Assembly: GCF_019448085.1 (NCBI RefSeq)
Contig: NZ_JAGFNZ010000001.1
Span: 620,001 to 684,000, forward strand
Length of the DNA stretch: 64,000 nucleotides
Direction of reading: 5' to 3'
From: Caproiciproducens faecalis
GTDB taxonomy: Bacteria > Bacillota > Clostridia > Oscillospirales > Acutalibacteraceae
Shown: positions 42,140 to 50,496 of the stretch, piece by piece
How positions within the stretch are numbered: the stretch's first letter is position 1
How the letters are laid out: each line of letters opens with the position of its first letter
Translations under genes and position numbers: made by a program
The notes under the pieces: model-generated
Told to the model about the DNA's origin: nothing
The model's input: the letters and a program-made list of their open reading frames with translations, nothing else
The model's database searches: none

Positions 42140-42225
42140 CGGAGAGGAAGAGATTCGAACTCTTGGTCCCTTGCGGGATCACTAGTTTTCAAGACTAGCT
42201 CCTTAAACCACTCGGACACCTCTCC
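42140..42225 (-). tRNA. tRNA-Ser (UGA anticodon)
   Basis: On the minus strand the acceptor arm is GGAGAGG/CCTCTCC, the anticodon loop reads CTTGAAA (TGA), the variable arm is long (GATCCCGCAAGGGACC) and the T-loop reads AGTTCGAATCT. CCA is encoded (42137-42139). It lies 44 bp upstream of the tRNA-Ser(GCU) gene in the direction of transcription. Confidence 0.95.
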
Positions 42226-42302
42226 ATCACAAGTGCGAGAATAATAATATCATATTTAAGGGCATTATGTCAATGCATTCCATGAAAATTCTTAAACAAA
42301 TA

Positions 42303-42331
42303 TCCGCCTCCGTTAATTGTAAGGAGGCGGA
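42303..42331 (-). terminator. Probable terminator after the CmpB-like gene
   Basis: The arms tccgcctcc (42303-42311) and ggaggcgga (42323-42331) enclose 11 bases. The minus-strand tail is T-rich but broken (ATATTTGTTT). Confidence 0.6.
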
Positions 42332-42338
42332 TGCATTG

Positions 42339-42725
42339 CTATTCAGCAAGAAAAGGGGCCTTTTCACACAGTCCGCAGAGCCCCATTGCGGGAAGGGTAG
42401 CCACAAACCACAGCAGGGAAAACGGTACGCAGATTTGCCCCATAATGTTCATTGGCAGCGCGGAATAATCCCACACGTTCATTTTCAGCGCAACATTGAC
42501 CAAAAGCCCGGTAGCGAATTCCACTGTAGTGATGATTCCCGAACCGATTAAACATTTTGCGGAAATCGGGCTGCTTTTCATACGGTGGTTGCAGACGCGG
42601 TCAATCAGGCATAAACACAGTCCGCCTGCCGCGGCCATGGAAATGTCGGTCCTTCCGCGGCAGATAATTTCCAGAGCCGGATATACGGTTCCACCCGTTA
42701 AAAATAAAAACGCATTTTTCTTCAT
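42339..42725 (-). CDS. CmpB-like putative ABC transporter type IV membrane protein
   Basis: The protein has 128 residues and four hydrophobic segments. TTVEFATGLLVNVALKMNVW then DYSALPMNIMGQICVPFSLL with a following Trp matches the PF06541 (ABC_trans_CmpB) membrane family. Despite its name, no ATPase partner is nearby and transport is unproven. A GGGGTGAT site lies five bases before the ATG. The gene is alone between the tRNA genes and the Cache-GGDEF-EAL gene. Confidence 0.75.
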   Translation of the reverse strand: MKKNAFLFLTGGTVYPALEIICRGRTDISMAAAGGLCLCLIDRVCNHRMKSSPISAKCLIGSGIITTVEFATGLLVNVALKMNVWDYSALPMNIMGQICVPFSLLWFVATLPAMGLCGLCEKAPFLAE

Positions 42726-42940
42726 CCTCTATCACCCCACTTTGCGTCCACTGAAATTGTTTGCAGGGTAAACAATTTTATTCGTACCGGCTTAAATTTG
42801 GAAAATAATGTCCGATATATTATTATCACATAATTTCTGAATGTTTTTATGCTAGACTTTTCATCTGAGACAGACACACATTTTAGTAATATCAGAAATA
42901 TGATTCAATATTGCGAAATTTGTCGAAAATGGGTGAATAA

Positions 42941-45187
42941 ATGAAGTACCAGAGGAATAAGATCATTCTGATTATTGCCGTTGTGGTCGCGGTTTTAATG
43001 ATACTTGGGCTTGGGTTTGTGATGGGTGTGCGCGGGATTCTGACGAGAAGTACACAGACCTCTCTTCAGAAAATTTCCGAACAGGGTGCCAACGCGGTAC
43101 ATGTTGCAATTGAAGGAAATCTTGATGTACTCAGTGCCCTTTCAGAACAGAACGGGCTTACAGAGGGCAAGCAGGAACAAATGAGGATCCTTTCTGATGA
43201 AGCCAGAAGAAAAAATTTTGTGCGGGTGGCTTTTGTCGACAGATCCGGCCATGCAATTACCAGTGACGGCAAGGAAATCAGGATCAACGAAAGGGACTAT
43301 TTTAAAAAAGCGATTGCCGGCTACGCCAATATTTCCGGTGAGCTGTACGACCTGTTTGCACCTCATAACAAGATCATTGCGTATGCGGTGCCCGTTATTC
43401 GTTCCCGAAAAGTGGTAGGCGCGCTGGTTGCCACCACGCCGGACGATGAAGACCTGAATATCATGGATCACATTGCCGTTGATTCGGATTATTCGATCTA
43501 CATTATTTCCAATACCGGACAGATGATTTCCAACCGGAACGGCCAGGAGCGATTTGGAAACTTCTTTCAGTATATCGGGCCTCAGTCGTCCCAGCGGGAA
43601 ATCAGCGCAATGAGAAGAGATTTTCTGTCGATGCGTTCCGGAAAAGGAGCCTGCACTGTCAACGGAACCGCTAAGTTGGTTGGGTACAGTAGTATCCCCC
43701 AAACGGACGACTGGATGTTTGCTGTGCTGGTGGCAGAAAGTAAAATCATGGCACCCGGCTATCAGATCATGGTCATGAGCGCAGTTTTGCTGGGACTGCT
43801 GATCTTGGAATTCATTATTGCCGCCATCGGCTTTTTCAAGTTCAAAAAAAGCAGCTACGAAGCAAATGTGCGGCGAAAAGAAGATATCAGCTACTACACC
43901 TATACCGATCCGCTGACCAATCTGCCGAACCGCAAGGGAATAGAAAAAAATATATCCGAATGGATTAAGTTCTCCCGGGCGAATGGAAAAAACGGGGCTG
44001 CATTTTTTCTGGACATCGACAACTTTCAGTCGGTCAACAATACTTTCGGCATTGAAATCGGGGATTCGTTTCTTGCTTCCGCGGCTGCCCGCCTGGCTTC
44101 CGTAGAAGGGGAAAATATCATGCTCGGAAGAATCGGCGGAGATGAATTTGTCCTGCTGATTTCCAATGTAAATACTTCGGAAGAGCTTGAAAAATACGCA
44201 AAAGATATTTTGAATTTGTTTAAGGAACCCTTTTTGATCCACGGCAATGTCATTCAGCTGTCCTGCAGCGTTGGCGCCATCCTCTTTAATTACCGTGAAA
44301 ATATGAAGAATAATGGATTCGACGAAATTATCAACCGGGGCGAATTTGTTCTGCATGAGGCAAAGAGTAAGTCAAAGGGCAGCTACGCTCTGTTCAACGA
44401 CGATTTCGGGATTACGATTGACCGTCAGCATCAGATGGAACGCGAACTCAAGCTGTCCATCCACAATAACGAGCTCTGCTGCTATTTTCAGCCGCAGTAC
44501 GACTATGAAAAGAAGTCCATTGTGGGATTCGAATCTCTGGCTCGCTGGCACAGCGCCAAATTTGGAATGGTATCGCCGGTAACGTTTATCTCCATGGCGG
44601 AAAACACTGGCTTTATCAAGGAACTGGGGCGCTTTGTCGTTGACCAGACCTTTGCTTTCGCAAAAACCATTCAGGGCCGCGGGATTCGCGTGTCTTTTAA
44701 CGCTTCCCCGGTGGAGCTTTTGCAGGCTGACTATGTTAATTATGTAATAGAACGCTTCTGCTACTATGGGCTGACTCCCGGCAGTGTTGCGATTGAGGTT
44801 ACGGAATCCTCGCTGATTGAATCGTTTGATGAGGTCATTAAAAAATTTAAAATATTGAGCGGCTATGGGATTTATGTATATCTGGACGATTTCGGAACGG
44901 GATTTTCTTCGCTCACTTATCTGAAAAATCTTCCCATCCATTCCGTGAAAATCGATAAAAGCTTTATCGATGAGGTGGTGACCGACCGGGTGGGACGCGA
45001 TATTGTGGACATGATTGTCCGTCTGGCGAAAAGGCTGAATCTAGAAGTCATTGCGGAGGGCGTGGAAACTCAGGCACAGATCGAGTGCATCTACGACTGT
45101 GGATGCAGAATGATTCAGGGCTATTTCATCAGCCCGCCGGTGCCTTGGGAAAGAGCGTTATCTTTGTTGGATGTAATGCATAAATAA
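42941..45187 (+). CDS. Cache-GGDEF-EAL signalling protein
   Basis: The protein has 748 residues. A first membrane helix (about 8-28) and a second (about 278-300) enclose a periplasmic-type dCache sensor (RVAFVDRSGHAITSDGKEIR, ERDYFKKAIAGYANISGELY). The GGDEF domain is intact in GRIGGDEFVLLIS, preceded by YTDPLTNLPNRKGIEKN. The EAL domain has VGFESLARWHSAKFG, SFNASPVELLQ, IEVTESSLIESF, LDDFGTGFSSLTYLKN, KIDKSFIDE and AEGVETQAQ. The EAL triad reads ESL, which keeps the catalytic Glu. It could both make and break c-di-GMP in response to an extracellular small molecule. The upstream 215 bp show a possible -10 near 42850 and no riboswitch I recognise. Confidence 0.88.
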   Translation: MKYQRNKIILIIAVVVAVLMILGLGFVMGVRGILTRSTQTSLQKISEQGANAVHVAIEGNLDVLSALSEQNGLTEGKQEQMRILSDEARRKNFVRVAFVDRSGHAITSDGKEIRINERDYFKKAIAGYANISGELYDLFAPHNKIIAYAVPVIRSRKVVGALVATTPDDEDLNIMDHIAVDSDYSIYIISNTGQMISNRNGQERFGNFFQYIGPQSSQREISAMRRDFLSMRSGKGACTVNGTAKLVGYSSIPQTDDWMFAVLVAESKIMAPGYQIMVMSAVLLGLLILEFIIAAIGFFKFKKSSYEANVRRKEDISYYTYTDPLTNLPNRKGIEKNISEWIKFSRANGKNGAAFFLDIDNFQSVNNTFGIEIGDSFLASAAARLASVEGENIMLGRIGGDEFVLLISNVNTSEELEKYAKDILNLFKEPFLIHGNVIQLSCSVGAILFNYRENMKNNGFDEIINRGEFVLHEAKSKSKGSYALFNDDFGITIDRQHQMERELKLSIHNNELCCYFQPQYDYEKKSIVGFESLARWHSAKFGMVSPVTFISMAENTGFIKELGRFVVDQTFAFAKTIQGRGIRVSFNASPVELLQADYVNYVIERFCYYGLTPGSVAIEVTESSLIESFDEVIKKFKILSGYGIYVYLDDFGTGFSSLTYLKNLPIHSVKIDKSFIDEVVTDRVGRDIVDMIVRLAKRLNLEVIAEGVETQAQIECIYDCGCRMIQGYFISPPVPWERALSLLDVMHK

Positions 45188-45245
45188 TGGACATACTGCG
45201 GGGTGAGATTGATTGATTTTGCCCCGTAGTTTTTTTTGCTTTTTG

Positions 45246-45254
45246 TGCTATAAT
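45246..45254 (+). promoter_or_regulatory. Extended -10 promoter of nagB
   Basis: TGCTATAAT (45246-45254) is an extended -10, preceded by CTTTTTG. No -35 of note. The same stretch, TTTTTGTGCTATAAT, occurs before pepV. Confidence 0.6.
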
Positions 45255-45346
45255 TTGATTTAGAAAAGAAATTTTCATAGTTTTACGCTACAAATAAAAA
45301 TAATTTTTATTTGGGAGCTTAACCGGGATATGAAAGGAAGAGTCAT

Positions 45347-46099
45347 ATGAAAATCATCAGCGCACCGGATTATCAGAGCATGAGCCGAAAAGCGGCCAAC
45401 ATTATCTCTGCACAGGTCATTCTGTTTCCCAATTCGGTTTTGGGTCTTGCCACCGGTTCCACACCGCTCGGCGTATATCAGCAGCTGATAGAATGGTATA
45501 AAAAGGACGACATTGATTTTTCAAAGGTTCACAGTGTTAATCTCGACGAATATTGCGGTCTGTCCGGCGAGCATGAACAAAGCTACCGTTACTACATGAA
45601 TACAAACTTTTTCAATCATGTAAACCTTCCGATTGAAAACACCAATGTGCCTAACGGACTGGCAAAGGACATTGACGCGGAGTGCAAGCGATACGATAAT
45701 GTTATCACCAGTCTGGGCGGCATTGATCTGCAGCTTCTGGGCATCGGCCATACCGGCCACATCGGGTTTAACGAACCGGACGATGATTTTGACAAAACGA
45801 CGCATTGCGTGAAACTCAATCAGAAAACCATAGAGGCCAATGCGCGCTTCTTTGAAAACGCGGCGGAGGTTCCGCAGCATGCTCTTACCATGGGAATCAA
45901 GGCAATTATGCAGGCGAAAAAGCTGCTGCTGGTTGCCAACGGCTCCAGCAAGGCGGAAGTTCTCTGCCGTTCCCTCTTCGGGCCGATTACCCCGGAGGTT
46001 CCGGCGTCCATCCTTCAATTGCACAACGATCTGACGGTTGTTGCGGACGCAGAGGCGCTTGCGGTGATCCGTCAGCAGTACCCTTCTGCAATCGGCTAA
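45347..46099 (+). CDS. nagB: Glucosamine-6-phosphate deaminase
   Basis: Converts glucosamine 6-phosphate to fructose 6-phosphate and ammonia, feeding amino sugars into glycolysis. The protein has 250 residues. LGLATGSTPLGVYQQLIEWY binds phosphate, SVNLDEYCGL carries the catalytic Asp and GIGHTGHIGFNEP the catalytic His region, with TMGIKAIMQAKKLLLVANG near the end. AAAGGAAG precedes the ATG. No nagA lies beside it, so it may act on glucosamine 6-phosphate produced elsewhere. Confidence 0.95.
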   Translation: MKIISAPDYQSMSRKAANIISAQVILFPNSVLGLATGSTPLGVYQQLIEWYKKDDIDFSKVHSVNLDEYCGLSGEHEQSYRYYMNTNFFNHVNLPIENTNVPNGLAKDIDAECKRYDNVITSLGGIDLQLLGIGHTGHIGFNEPDDDFDKTTHCVKLNQKTIEANARFFENAAEVPQHALTMGIKAIMQAKKLLLVANGSSKAEVLCRSLFGPITPEVPASILQLHNDLTVVADAEALAVIRQQYPSAIG

Positions 46100-46118
46100 A
46101 ATTTAATCCGGATTTTAC

Positions 46119-46148
46119 AGGGTGGACTGAGGTTCACCCTTATTTTTT
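46119..46148 (+). terminator. Terminator of nagB
   Basis: The 9-bp stem agggtggac (46119-46127) and gttcaccct (46132-46140), one G-T pair, is followed by TATTTTTT. Confidence 0.75.
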
Positions 46149-46159
46149 GGCATTTTTTG

Positions 46160-46168
46160 TGCTATAAT
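46160..46168 (+). promoter_or_regulatory. Extended -10 promoter of pepV
   Basis: TGCTATAAT (46160-46168), preceded by a T-run, is 33 bp before GTG 46201. Confidence 0.6.
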
Positions 46169-46200
46169 AAGTGCGACATAACAGGAAAGGAAGAATATCC

Positions 46201-47580
46201 GTGAGTTTTGGAAGTAAGATTTTAAAGTATCAGGAAGAGATCATACATGATTTGGCGGAACTGGTCACCATTCCGTCCGTACGCAGTGAAGCCAAAGAGG
46301 GAATGCCGTTTGGGGAAGAACCCGCAAGGGCGTTGAACCGCATCCTCGAGATGGCCGCTAACATGGGCTTTGCCACGAAGAATGTTGACAATTACGCCGG
46401 CCACGCTGAATACGGCGAAGGCAGCGAGGTCGCCGCGGTGGTTGCCCATATGGATATCGTACCGGCAGGAGAAGGCTGGGACACCGATCCGTTTACTCTC
46501 ACAAAAAAGGGAAACCTTTACTATGGCCGCGGCACGGCGGACGACAAGGGAGCCGCGGTGGTCGCTCTCTATTGTTTAAAGGCTCTGAAGGATGAAAATA
46601 TACAGCCGAAGCGCCGTCTGCGCGCTATTTTCGGCGCCGGCGAGGAAACCGCCAGCAACGACCTTGAAATGTACCTGCAGTCGGAGCAGATGCCCGTAAT
46701 GGCGTTTACCCCGGATTCGGAGTACGGAATCTGCAACCGTGAAAAAGGAATTCTGCGTCTGACCGTTTCTTCGAAGGAACACACTTCGGCGGTGGTTCGT
46801 CAATTTTCCGCCGGTACCGTAGTCAATGCTGTTCCCGCAAAGGCAAAGGCGGTTGTCATGTGTACGGAGGAAGTGTTGGCAAAGTTGCAGAGTGCCGCTG
46901 ATCGGGTGGAAGGCGAATTCCACTTTGAAAAAACGGAGGATGGAACGGAGATTACCTCAATCGGCACAGCCTCCCACGCCATGCAGCCGCAGGAAGGCTT
47001 TAACGCCGCAACGCATCTGATGAAACTTCTGGGCGAGGTCTTCTCTGAAGAAGAGCTTGGCGGACTCATCAGCTTTGTCAACAGAAGCATCGGCACCGAG
47101 CTGCACGGCGAATCGCTCGGCGTTAATGTCAGCGACAAGGAATCCGGCCCCCTGACCCTGAATGTGGGACTTGTCGGGATTTATGATGACACCGAATCCA
47201 TCGGTATTGATATCCGCTACCCGGTTACCGCAAAAGGAAAGGATGTTTTTTCCTCTATTGCGGCAAGCGCGCTGCAGTACGGGCTGGAAACCACGCTGAA
47301 TCAGGAAAACAAGCCCCTTTTCCTTCCGGAAAGCAGTCCGTTTATCACTCTGCTGCAGGATTCCTTTGCCGCGGTGACCGGCAAACCGGCGGAGGTCTAC
47401 GCCACCGGAGGCGGCACCTATGCCCGTGCGTTTGAGGGCCGTGCCGTTGCGTTTGGTCCGTTTTTCCCGGATGAACCCGACCGCCGTCTGCACAATACCA
47501 ATGAAAATATTGACATTGACCGCTTTATGGTTCACGCACAGGTGTGTTTGGAAGCGATGTATCGCATGCTGACACAGTAA
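46201..47580 (+). CDS. M20-family dipeptidase, PepV-like
   Basis: The protein has 459 residues. Zinc ligands are in AAVVAHMDIVPAGEGWDTDP and RGTADDKGAAVVALYCLK; FGAGEETASNDLEMY has the catalytic Glu, and TPDSEYGICNREKGIL is characteristic of PepV/PepD. YATGGGTYARAFEGRAVAFG near the end lies in the substrate site. It cleaves dipeptides in the cytosol. Start is GTG 46201 with AAAGGAAG ten bases upstream; the frame before it runs through the promoter. The next gene follows after 11 bp. Confidence 0.9.
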   Translation: MSFGSKILKYQEEIIHDLAELVTIPSVRSEAKEGMPFGEEPARALNRILEMAANMGFATKNVDNYAGHAEYGEGSEVAAVVAHMDIVPAGEGWDTDPFTLTKKGNLYYGRGTADDKGAAVVALYCLKALKDENIQPKRRLRAIFGAGEETASNDLEMYLQSEQMPVMAFTPDSEYGICNREKGILRLTVSSKEHTSAVVRQFSAGTVVNAVPAKAKAVVMCTEEVLAKLQSAADRVEGEFHFEKTEDGTEITSIGTASHAMQPQEGFNAATHLMKLLGEVFSEEELGGLISFVNRSIGTELHGESLGVNVSDKESGPLTLNVGLVGIYDDTESIGIDIRYPVTAKGKDVFSSIAASALQYGLETTLNQENKPLFLPESSPFITLLQDSFAAVTGKPAEVYATGGGTYARAFEGRAVAFGPFFPDEPDRRLHNTNENIDIDRFMVHAQVCLEAMYRMLTQ

Positions 47581-47591
47581 ACGGAGTATCA

Positions 47592-48266
47592 ATGGGAAAT
47601 TATAATCACGTCACGATAGAGGACATTTTAAAGAATGAAGAAATTAATGCGTATATTACCAATGGCAACGAGAATTTGGGGGTAATCGGTTTCACCGAGC
47701 ACGGCTTTGCCCACGCAAAGCGCTCTTCCAATTACGCAAGCTATATTTTACGGACGCTTCATTACGACGACCGAACCTGTGAACTGGCGGCCATCGCGGG
47801 TTACATGCACGATATCGGCAATGTGGTCAACCGTGTTGACCACGCCCAGAGCGGTGCGCTGATGGCGTTTCAAATTCTGAACCGGCTTGGAATGCCGCCG
47901 GCCGAAATTGCGCTGGTCGTTGCTGCCATCGGTAATCACGACGAAGGAACCGCTGCCGCCGTTAACCCGATTGCCGCGGCGCTGATCCTTTCCGATAAAG
48001 GGGATGTACGCCGTACCCGCGTCCGCGACAAAGAAACAGTCAGCGCGGATATTCACGACCGTGTCAATTACGCGGTGGAGCGCGCGACTACAGAGGTGGA
48101 TGCCGAGCAGAAGACGGCCACGCTCAACATTACGATTGATACGCAAATCTGCCCCGTTATGGAATATTTTGAAATCTTCATGACCCGTATGGTGCTTTGC
48201 CGTCAGGCGGCCATGTTCCTTGGGCTGCAATTTGAGCTGATTATCAACGATACCCGGCTTCTGTAG
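47592..48266 (+). CDS. HD-domain phosphohydrolase-like protein
   Basis: The protein has 224 residues. The HD motif sits in AGYMHDIGNVVNRVDHAQSG, with an earlier His in FTEHGFAHAKRSS and a later VAAIGNHDEG. These are metal ligands of the HD superfamily, which dephosphorylates nucleotides or cleaves cyclic or signalling nucleotides. The C-terminal 70 residues (AEQKTATLNITIDTQICPVM) form an extra beta-rich part. ATG 47592 has CGGAG upstream, 11 bp after pepV, so cotranscription is likely. The substrate is unknown. Confidence 0.85.
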   Translation: MGNYNHVTIEDILKNEEINAYITNGNENLGVIGFTEHGFAHAKRSSNYASYILRTLHYDDRTCELAAIAGYMHDIGNVVNRVDHAQSGALMAFQILNRLGMPPAEIALVVAAIGNHDEGTAAAVNPIAAALILSDKGDVRRTRVRDKETVSADIHDRVNYAVERATTEVDAEQKTATLNITIDTQICPVMEYFEIFMTRMVLCRQAAMFLGLQFELIINDTRLL

Positions 48267-48297
48267 CCGGATTGGTAGCAAAACGCAACACAAAAAG

Positions 48298-48340
48298 AGA
48301 CCCGGACAGGCGTTTCCAAACGCTTCTCCGGGTCTTTTCT
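48298..48340. terminator. Bidirectional terminator
   Basis: Outer arms agacccgga (48298-48306) and tccgggtct (48327-48335) enclose an inner hairpin gcgttt/aaacgc. It separates two convergent HD-domain genes. Confidence 0.8.
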
Positions 48341-48370
48341 TTTTCTTATTTATCATGCAGGGTAGATGTT

Positions 48371-48844
48371 TCAACGGGAAATCAATGCGGGGTAGATTCT
48401 CAAGATTTCAATAAGGGAACAGAATTTATCCGAAAGGCTGACGATCAGCGCCTCTTTGCATTTCGGCGGAGTGATGGTCAGCGGCCACATGTGCTTCACG
48501 ATGATTTCCTTCTCACAATCGTTGAGCGTAAAATGCGCCTCGGCGTTTTCAAGCGCGGTCAGGGGATGTTTGAAACCGTGAAGCCCCTTTGGGTTCTTGG
48601 TCACATGCCAGTCGTACAGAAAGAAATCATGCAGCAGTGCGCCCCGGATAATGCTGCGGCAGTCGGCGTTCAGATTCAGTTTTCTGCACAGGCAGTAGCT
48701 GTAATAAGCCACAGAAATACTGTGGTCCAGACACGAAATGTTCGCGTGCTGAATATAAGTCCCCATCTGCTGAACGAACTCCGATTTCAGCAGCTCCAGG
48801 GAGCAGTCGGTAAAATATTGTCTTTCCTGCTGGGATAATTTCAT
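48371..48844 (-). CDS. Small HD-domain protein
   Basis: The protein has 157 residues, an all-helical HD domain: CLDHSISVAYYSYCLCRKL, IIRGALLHDFFLYDWHVTKN with the His-Asp pair, GFKHPLTALENAEAHF and IVKHMWPLTITPPKCKEALI. The last motif lists the further His and Asp ligands, followed by SLSDKFCSLIEI. It is an HD-superfamily phosphohydrolase whose substrate is unknown; uncharacterised homologues are widespread in Clostridia. It stands alone. Confidence 0.82.
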   Translation of the reverse strand: MKLSQQERQYFTDCSLELLKSEFVQQMGTYIQHANISCLDHSISVAYYSYCLCRKLNLNADCRSIIRGALLHDFFLYDWHVTKNPKGLHGFKHPLTALENAEAHFTLNDCEKEIIVKHMWPLTITPPKCKEALIVSLSDKFCSLIEILRIYPALISR

Positions 48845-48958
48845 TTTGCCATCTCCGCTTTAATATGGAATATCCTTATCATAATTCTTTTTTTCGTTCC
48901 TATCAAGCGAAAATTAAAAAAACAGCCGCCCCGCAGCGCGGAGCGACTGTTTTTGCTG

Positions 48959-49213
48959 TTATTCTTCCAGTCTGTTTGCGATTTTTTTCATGCATTCGTG
49001 GCAGACATTATGGCCTTTAAACGTGGCAACGTCATTCATGCTGTTGCAAAAAATGCAGGCAGGCTCATATTTTTTTAGAATGATTTTGCCATCCTCATCA
49101 ACAAAAATCTCCAGAGGATCCTTTTCGTTTATGTTAAGGGTTATTCTGAGCTCCTTCGGCAACACAATTCTCCCTAATTCGTCCACTTTCCGTACAATAC
49201 CGGTAGACTTCAT
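48959..49213 (-). CDS. AbrB/SpoVT-family regulator with zinc-ribbon tail
   Basis: The protein has 84 residues. The swapped-hairpin AbrB domain is KSTGIVRKVDELGRIVLPKE then LRITLNINEKDPLEIFVDED. The tail has two CxxC pairs (ACIFCNSMNDVATFKGHNVC then HECMKKI), likely a zinc ribbon as in clostridial AbrB-like transition-state regulators. AbrB-family proteins hold back post-exponential and sporulation genes. ATG 49213 is chosen because AAAGGTGA lies nine bases upstream; earlier ATG/GTG codons overlap that site. Confidence 0.88.
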   Translation of the reverse strand: MKSTGIVRKVDELGRIVLPKELRITLNINEKDPLEIFVDEDGKIILKKYEPACIFCNSMNDVATFKGHNVCHECMKKIANRLEE

Positions 49214-49358
49214 TTTCTTCATCACCTTTCACTTTAATATGGGCTCTCAACTATTCGCTTTAACGACAAAATTATAGTATATTTTTCCAAAAATGTCAAT
49301 TAAATGCATGTTTGTTAAGAGAAAAAATATGTGATAAGCTTAAAAACTCGTGAATACA

Positions 49359-49364
49359 TATAAT
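49359..49364 (+). promoter_or_regulatory. -10 element before spmA
   Basis: TATAAT at 49359-49364 in the context CATATAATACGGG. There is no good -35 (aagctt at 17 bp). The CATATAAT form also resembles sporulation sigma-E/G -10 elements, which would fit the spm genes. Confidence 0.45.
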
Positions 49365-49397
49365 ACGGGAACAACCCAGAAAGGGGTGAGCGCACTG

Positions 49398-49973
49398 CTG
49401 AATTATATTTGGGCGGGCCTGATTTTGCTGAGCGTTATCTGTGCTGCCGTGACAGGACGGATGCCGCAGCTGTCCGCCGGGGTGATGAGCGGGGCGGCCG
49501 GCGCGGTGGAACTGGTTCTTGCCATGATGGGCATGATGTGCGCCTGGACCGGTCTGATGAAAATCGCGGATGCCGGCGGGATTACGCTGATGCTGTCCAA
49601 GCTGTTTGACCCGCTGATGCGGCGGCTTTTTCCTTCCTGCAAGAAGGGTAGCCCCGCCGCGAAGGCAATCTGCATGAACGTTACCGCAAACCTGCTGGGA
49701 CTTGGCAATGCCGCTACGCCGATGGGAATTGCCGCCATGAAAGAAATGGCAAAGCTGAATCCGACACAGACCGCGGACAATTCCATGGTGATGTTTGTGG
49801 TCATCAATTCCGCGTCCATCCAGCTGATTCCCACCTTTATGGGAACCCTGCGGGCACAGTACGGCTCTCCGGCTCCGTTTGACATTCTGCCGGCGGTGTG
49901 GCTTACTTCCGTTTGCGCACTCGGCGCGGGGATTACGGCCGCAAAGCTTCTGGAGGGAAGGAAACGTGGATAA
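49398..49973 (+). CDS. spmA: Spore maturation protein A
   Basis: The protein has 191 residues with four or five membrane helices and the nucleoside-recognition (Gate) fold: LNYIWAGLILLSVICAAVTG, MMGMMCAWTGLMKIADAGGI, VTANLLGLGNAATPMGIAAM. SpmA/SpmB are needed for full core dehydration of spores in Bacillus. The start appears to be CTG 49398: AAGGGGTGA (49381-49389) is eight bases upstream and family members begin with Met-Leu-Asn-Tyr-Ile-Trp. GTG 49386 lies inside that site and GTG 49350 lies before the -10. It overlaps spmB by 8 bp. Confidence 0.85.
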   Translation: MNYIWAGLILLSVICAAVTGRMPQLSAGVMSGAAGAVELVLAMMGMMCAWTGLMKIADAGGITLMLSKLFDPLMRRLFPSCKKGSPAAKAICMNVTANLLGLGNAATPMGIAAMKEMAKLNPTQTADNSMVMFVVINSASIQLIPTFMGTLRAQYGSPAPFDILPAVWLTSVCALGAGITAAKLLEGRKRG

Positions 49974-50487
49974 GCTGGGCGTGTACGCCATTCCCACTGT
50001 GGTTTTCCTGATTGTTGTATTTGGGCTGATGCGGGGGGTACCTCTGTTTGATACCTTTGTCGCCGGGGCGAAGGAGGGCTTCTCTTCGTCCATTTCCATC
50101 CTGCCGTCCCTTGTTGGGCTGATGATGGCGGTGGCGATGCTGAACGCCTCCGGCGCTCTGGATATTCTTTCTTCACTTTTGGCGCCTGTTGCCCATTTTC
50201 TGGGGCTGCCGTCAGAGGTGATGCCGCTTGCGCTTATCAAGCCGGTGTCCGGCAGCGGCGCAACGGCGGTTCTGGCACAGATTTTTAAGAATAACGGCAC
50301 CGAAAGCTTTGCCGGGCGTGTCGCTTCGGTCATGTCCGGCTCTACGGAAACGACCTTTTATGCCATCGCCGTTTATTTCGGCGCGGTCGGCATCAAAAAA
50401 ACACGCCATACGATTCCCGCGGCGGTGACTGCCGATCTGACCGCTTTTATCGTATCGGCGCTGACCGTCAGACTGTTTTTTCATTAA
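49966..50487 (+). CDS. spmB: Spore maturation protein B
   Basis: The protein has 173 residues with four membrane helices of the Gate fold: KLGVYAIPTVVFLIVVFGLM, GLMMAVAMLNASGALDILS, ALIKPVSGSGATAVLAQIF and VMSGSTETTFYAIAVYFG are family motifs. It acts with SpmA in the developing spore. GTG 49966 has GGAAGGAAA upstream and lies within the spmA end. The feoB gene at 50497 follows after 9 bp. Confidence 0.9.
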   Translation: MDKLGVYAIPTVVFLIVVFGLMRGVPLFDTFVAGAKEGFSSSISILPSLVGLMMAVAMLNASGALDILSSLLAPVAHFLGLPSEVMPLALIKPVSGSGATAVLAQIFKNNGTESFAGRVASVMSGSTETTFYAIAVYFGAVGIKKTRHTIPAAVTADLTAFIVSALTVRLFFH

Positions 50488-50496
50488 GGGCTGACT

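Noticed and set aside
41976-42225. tRNA-Ser pair as an integration site of a mobile element
   Set aside because: No integrase, no repeated tRNA end and no change of gene style on either side.
42302-42940. Riboswitch before the Cache-GGDEF-EAL gene
   Set aside because: The AT-rich leader shows no c-di-GMP riboswitch core or other known fold; only a possible -10 is seen.
43142-44356. A 404-codon minus-strand open frame inside the Cache-GGDEF-EAL gene
   Set aside because: All motifs lie on the plus strand; no start signal for the antisense frame.
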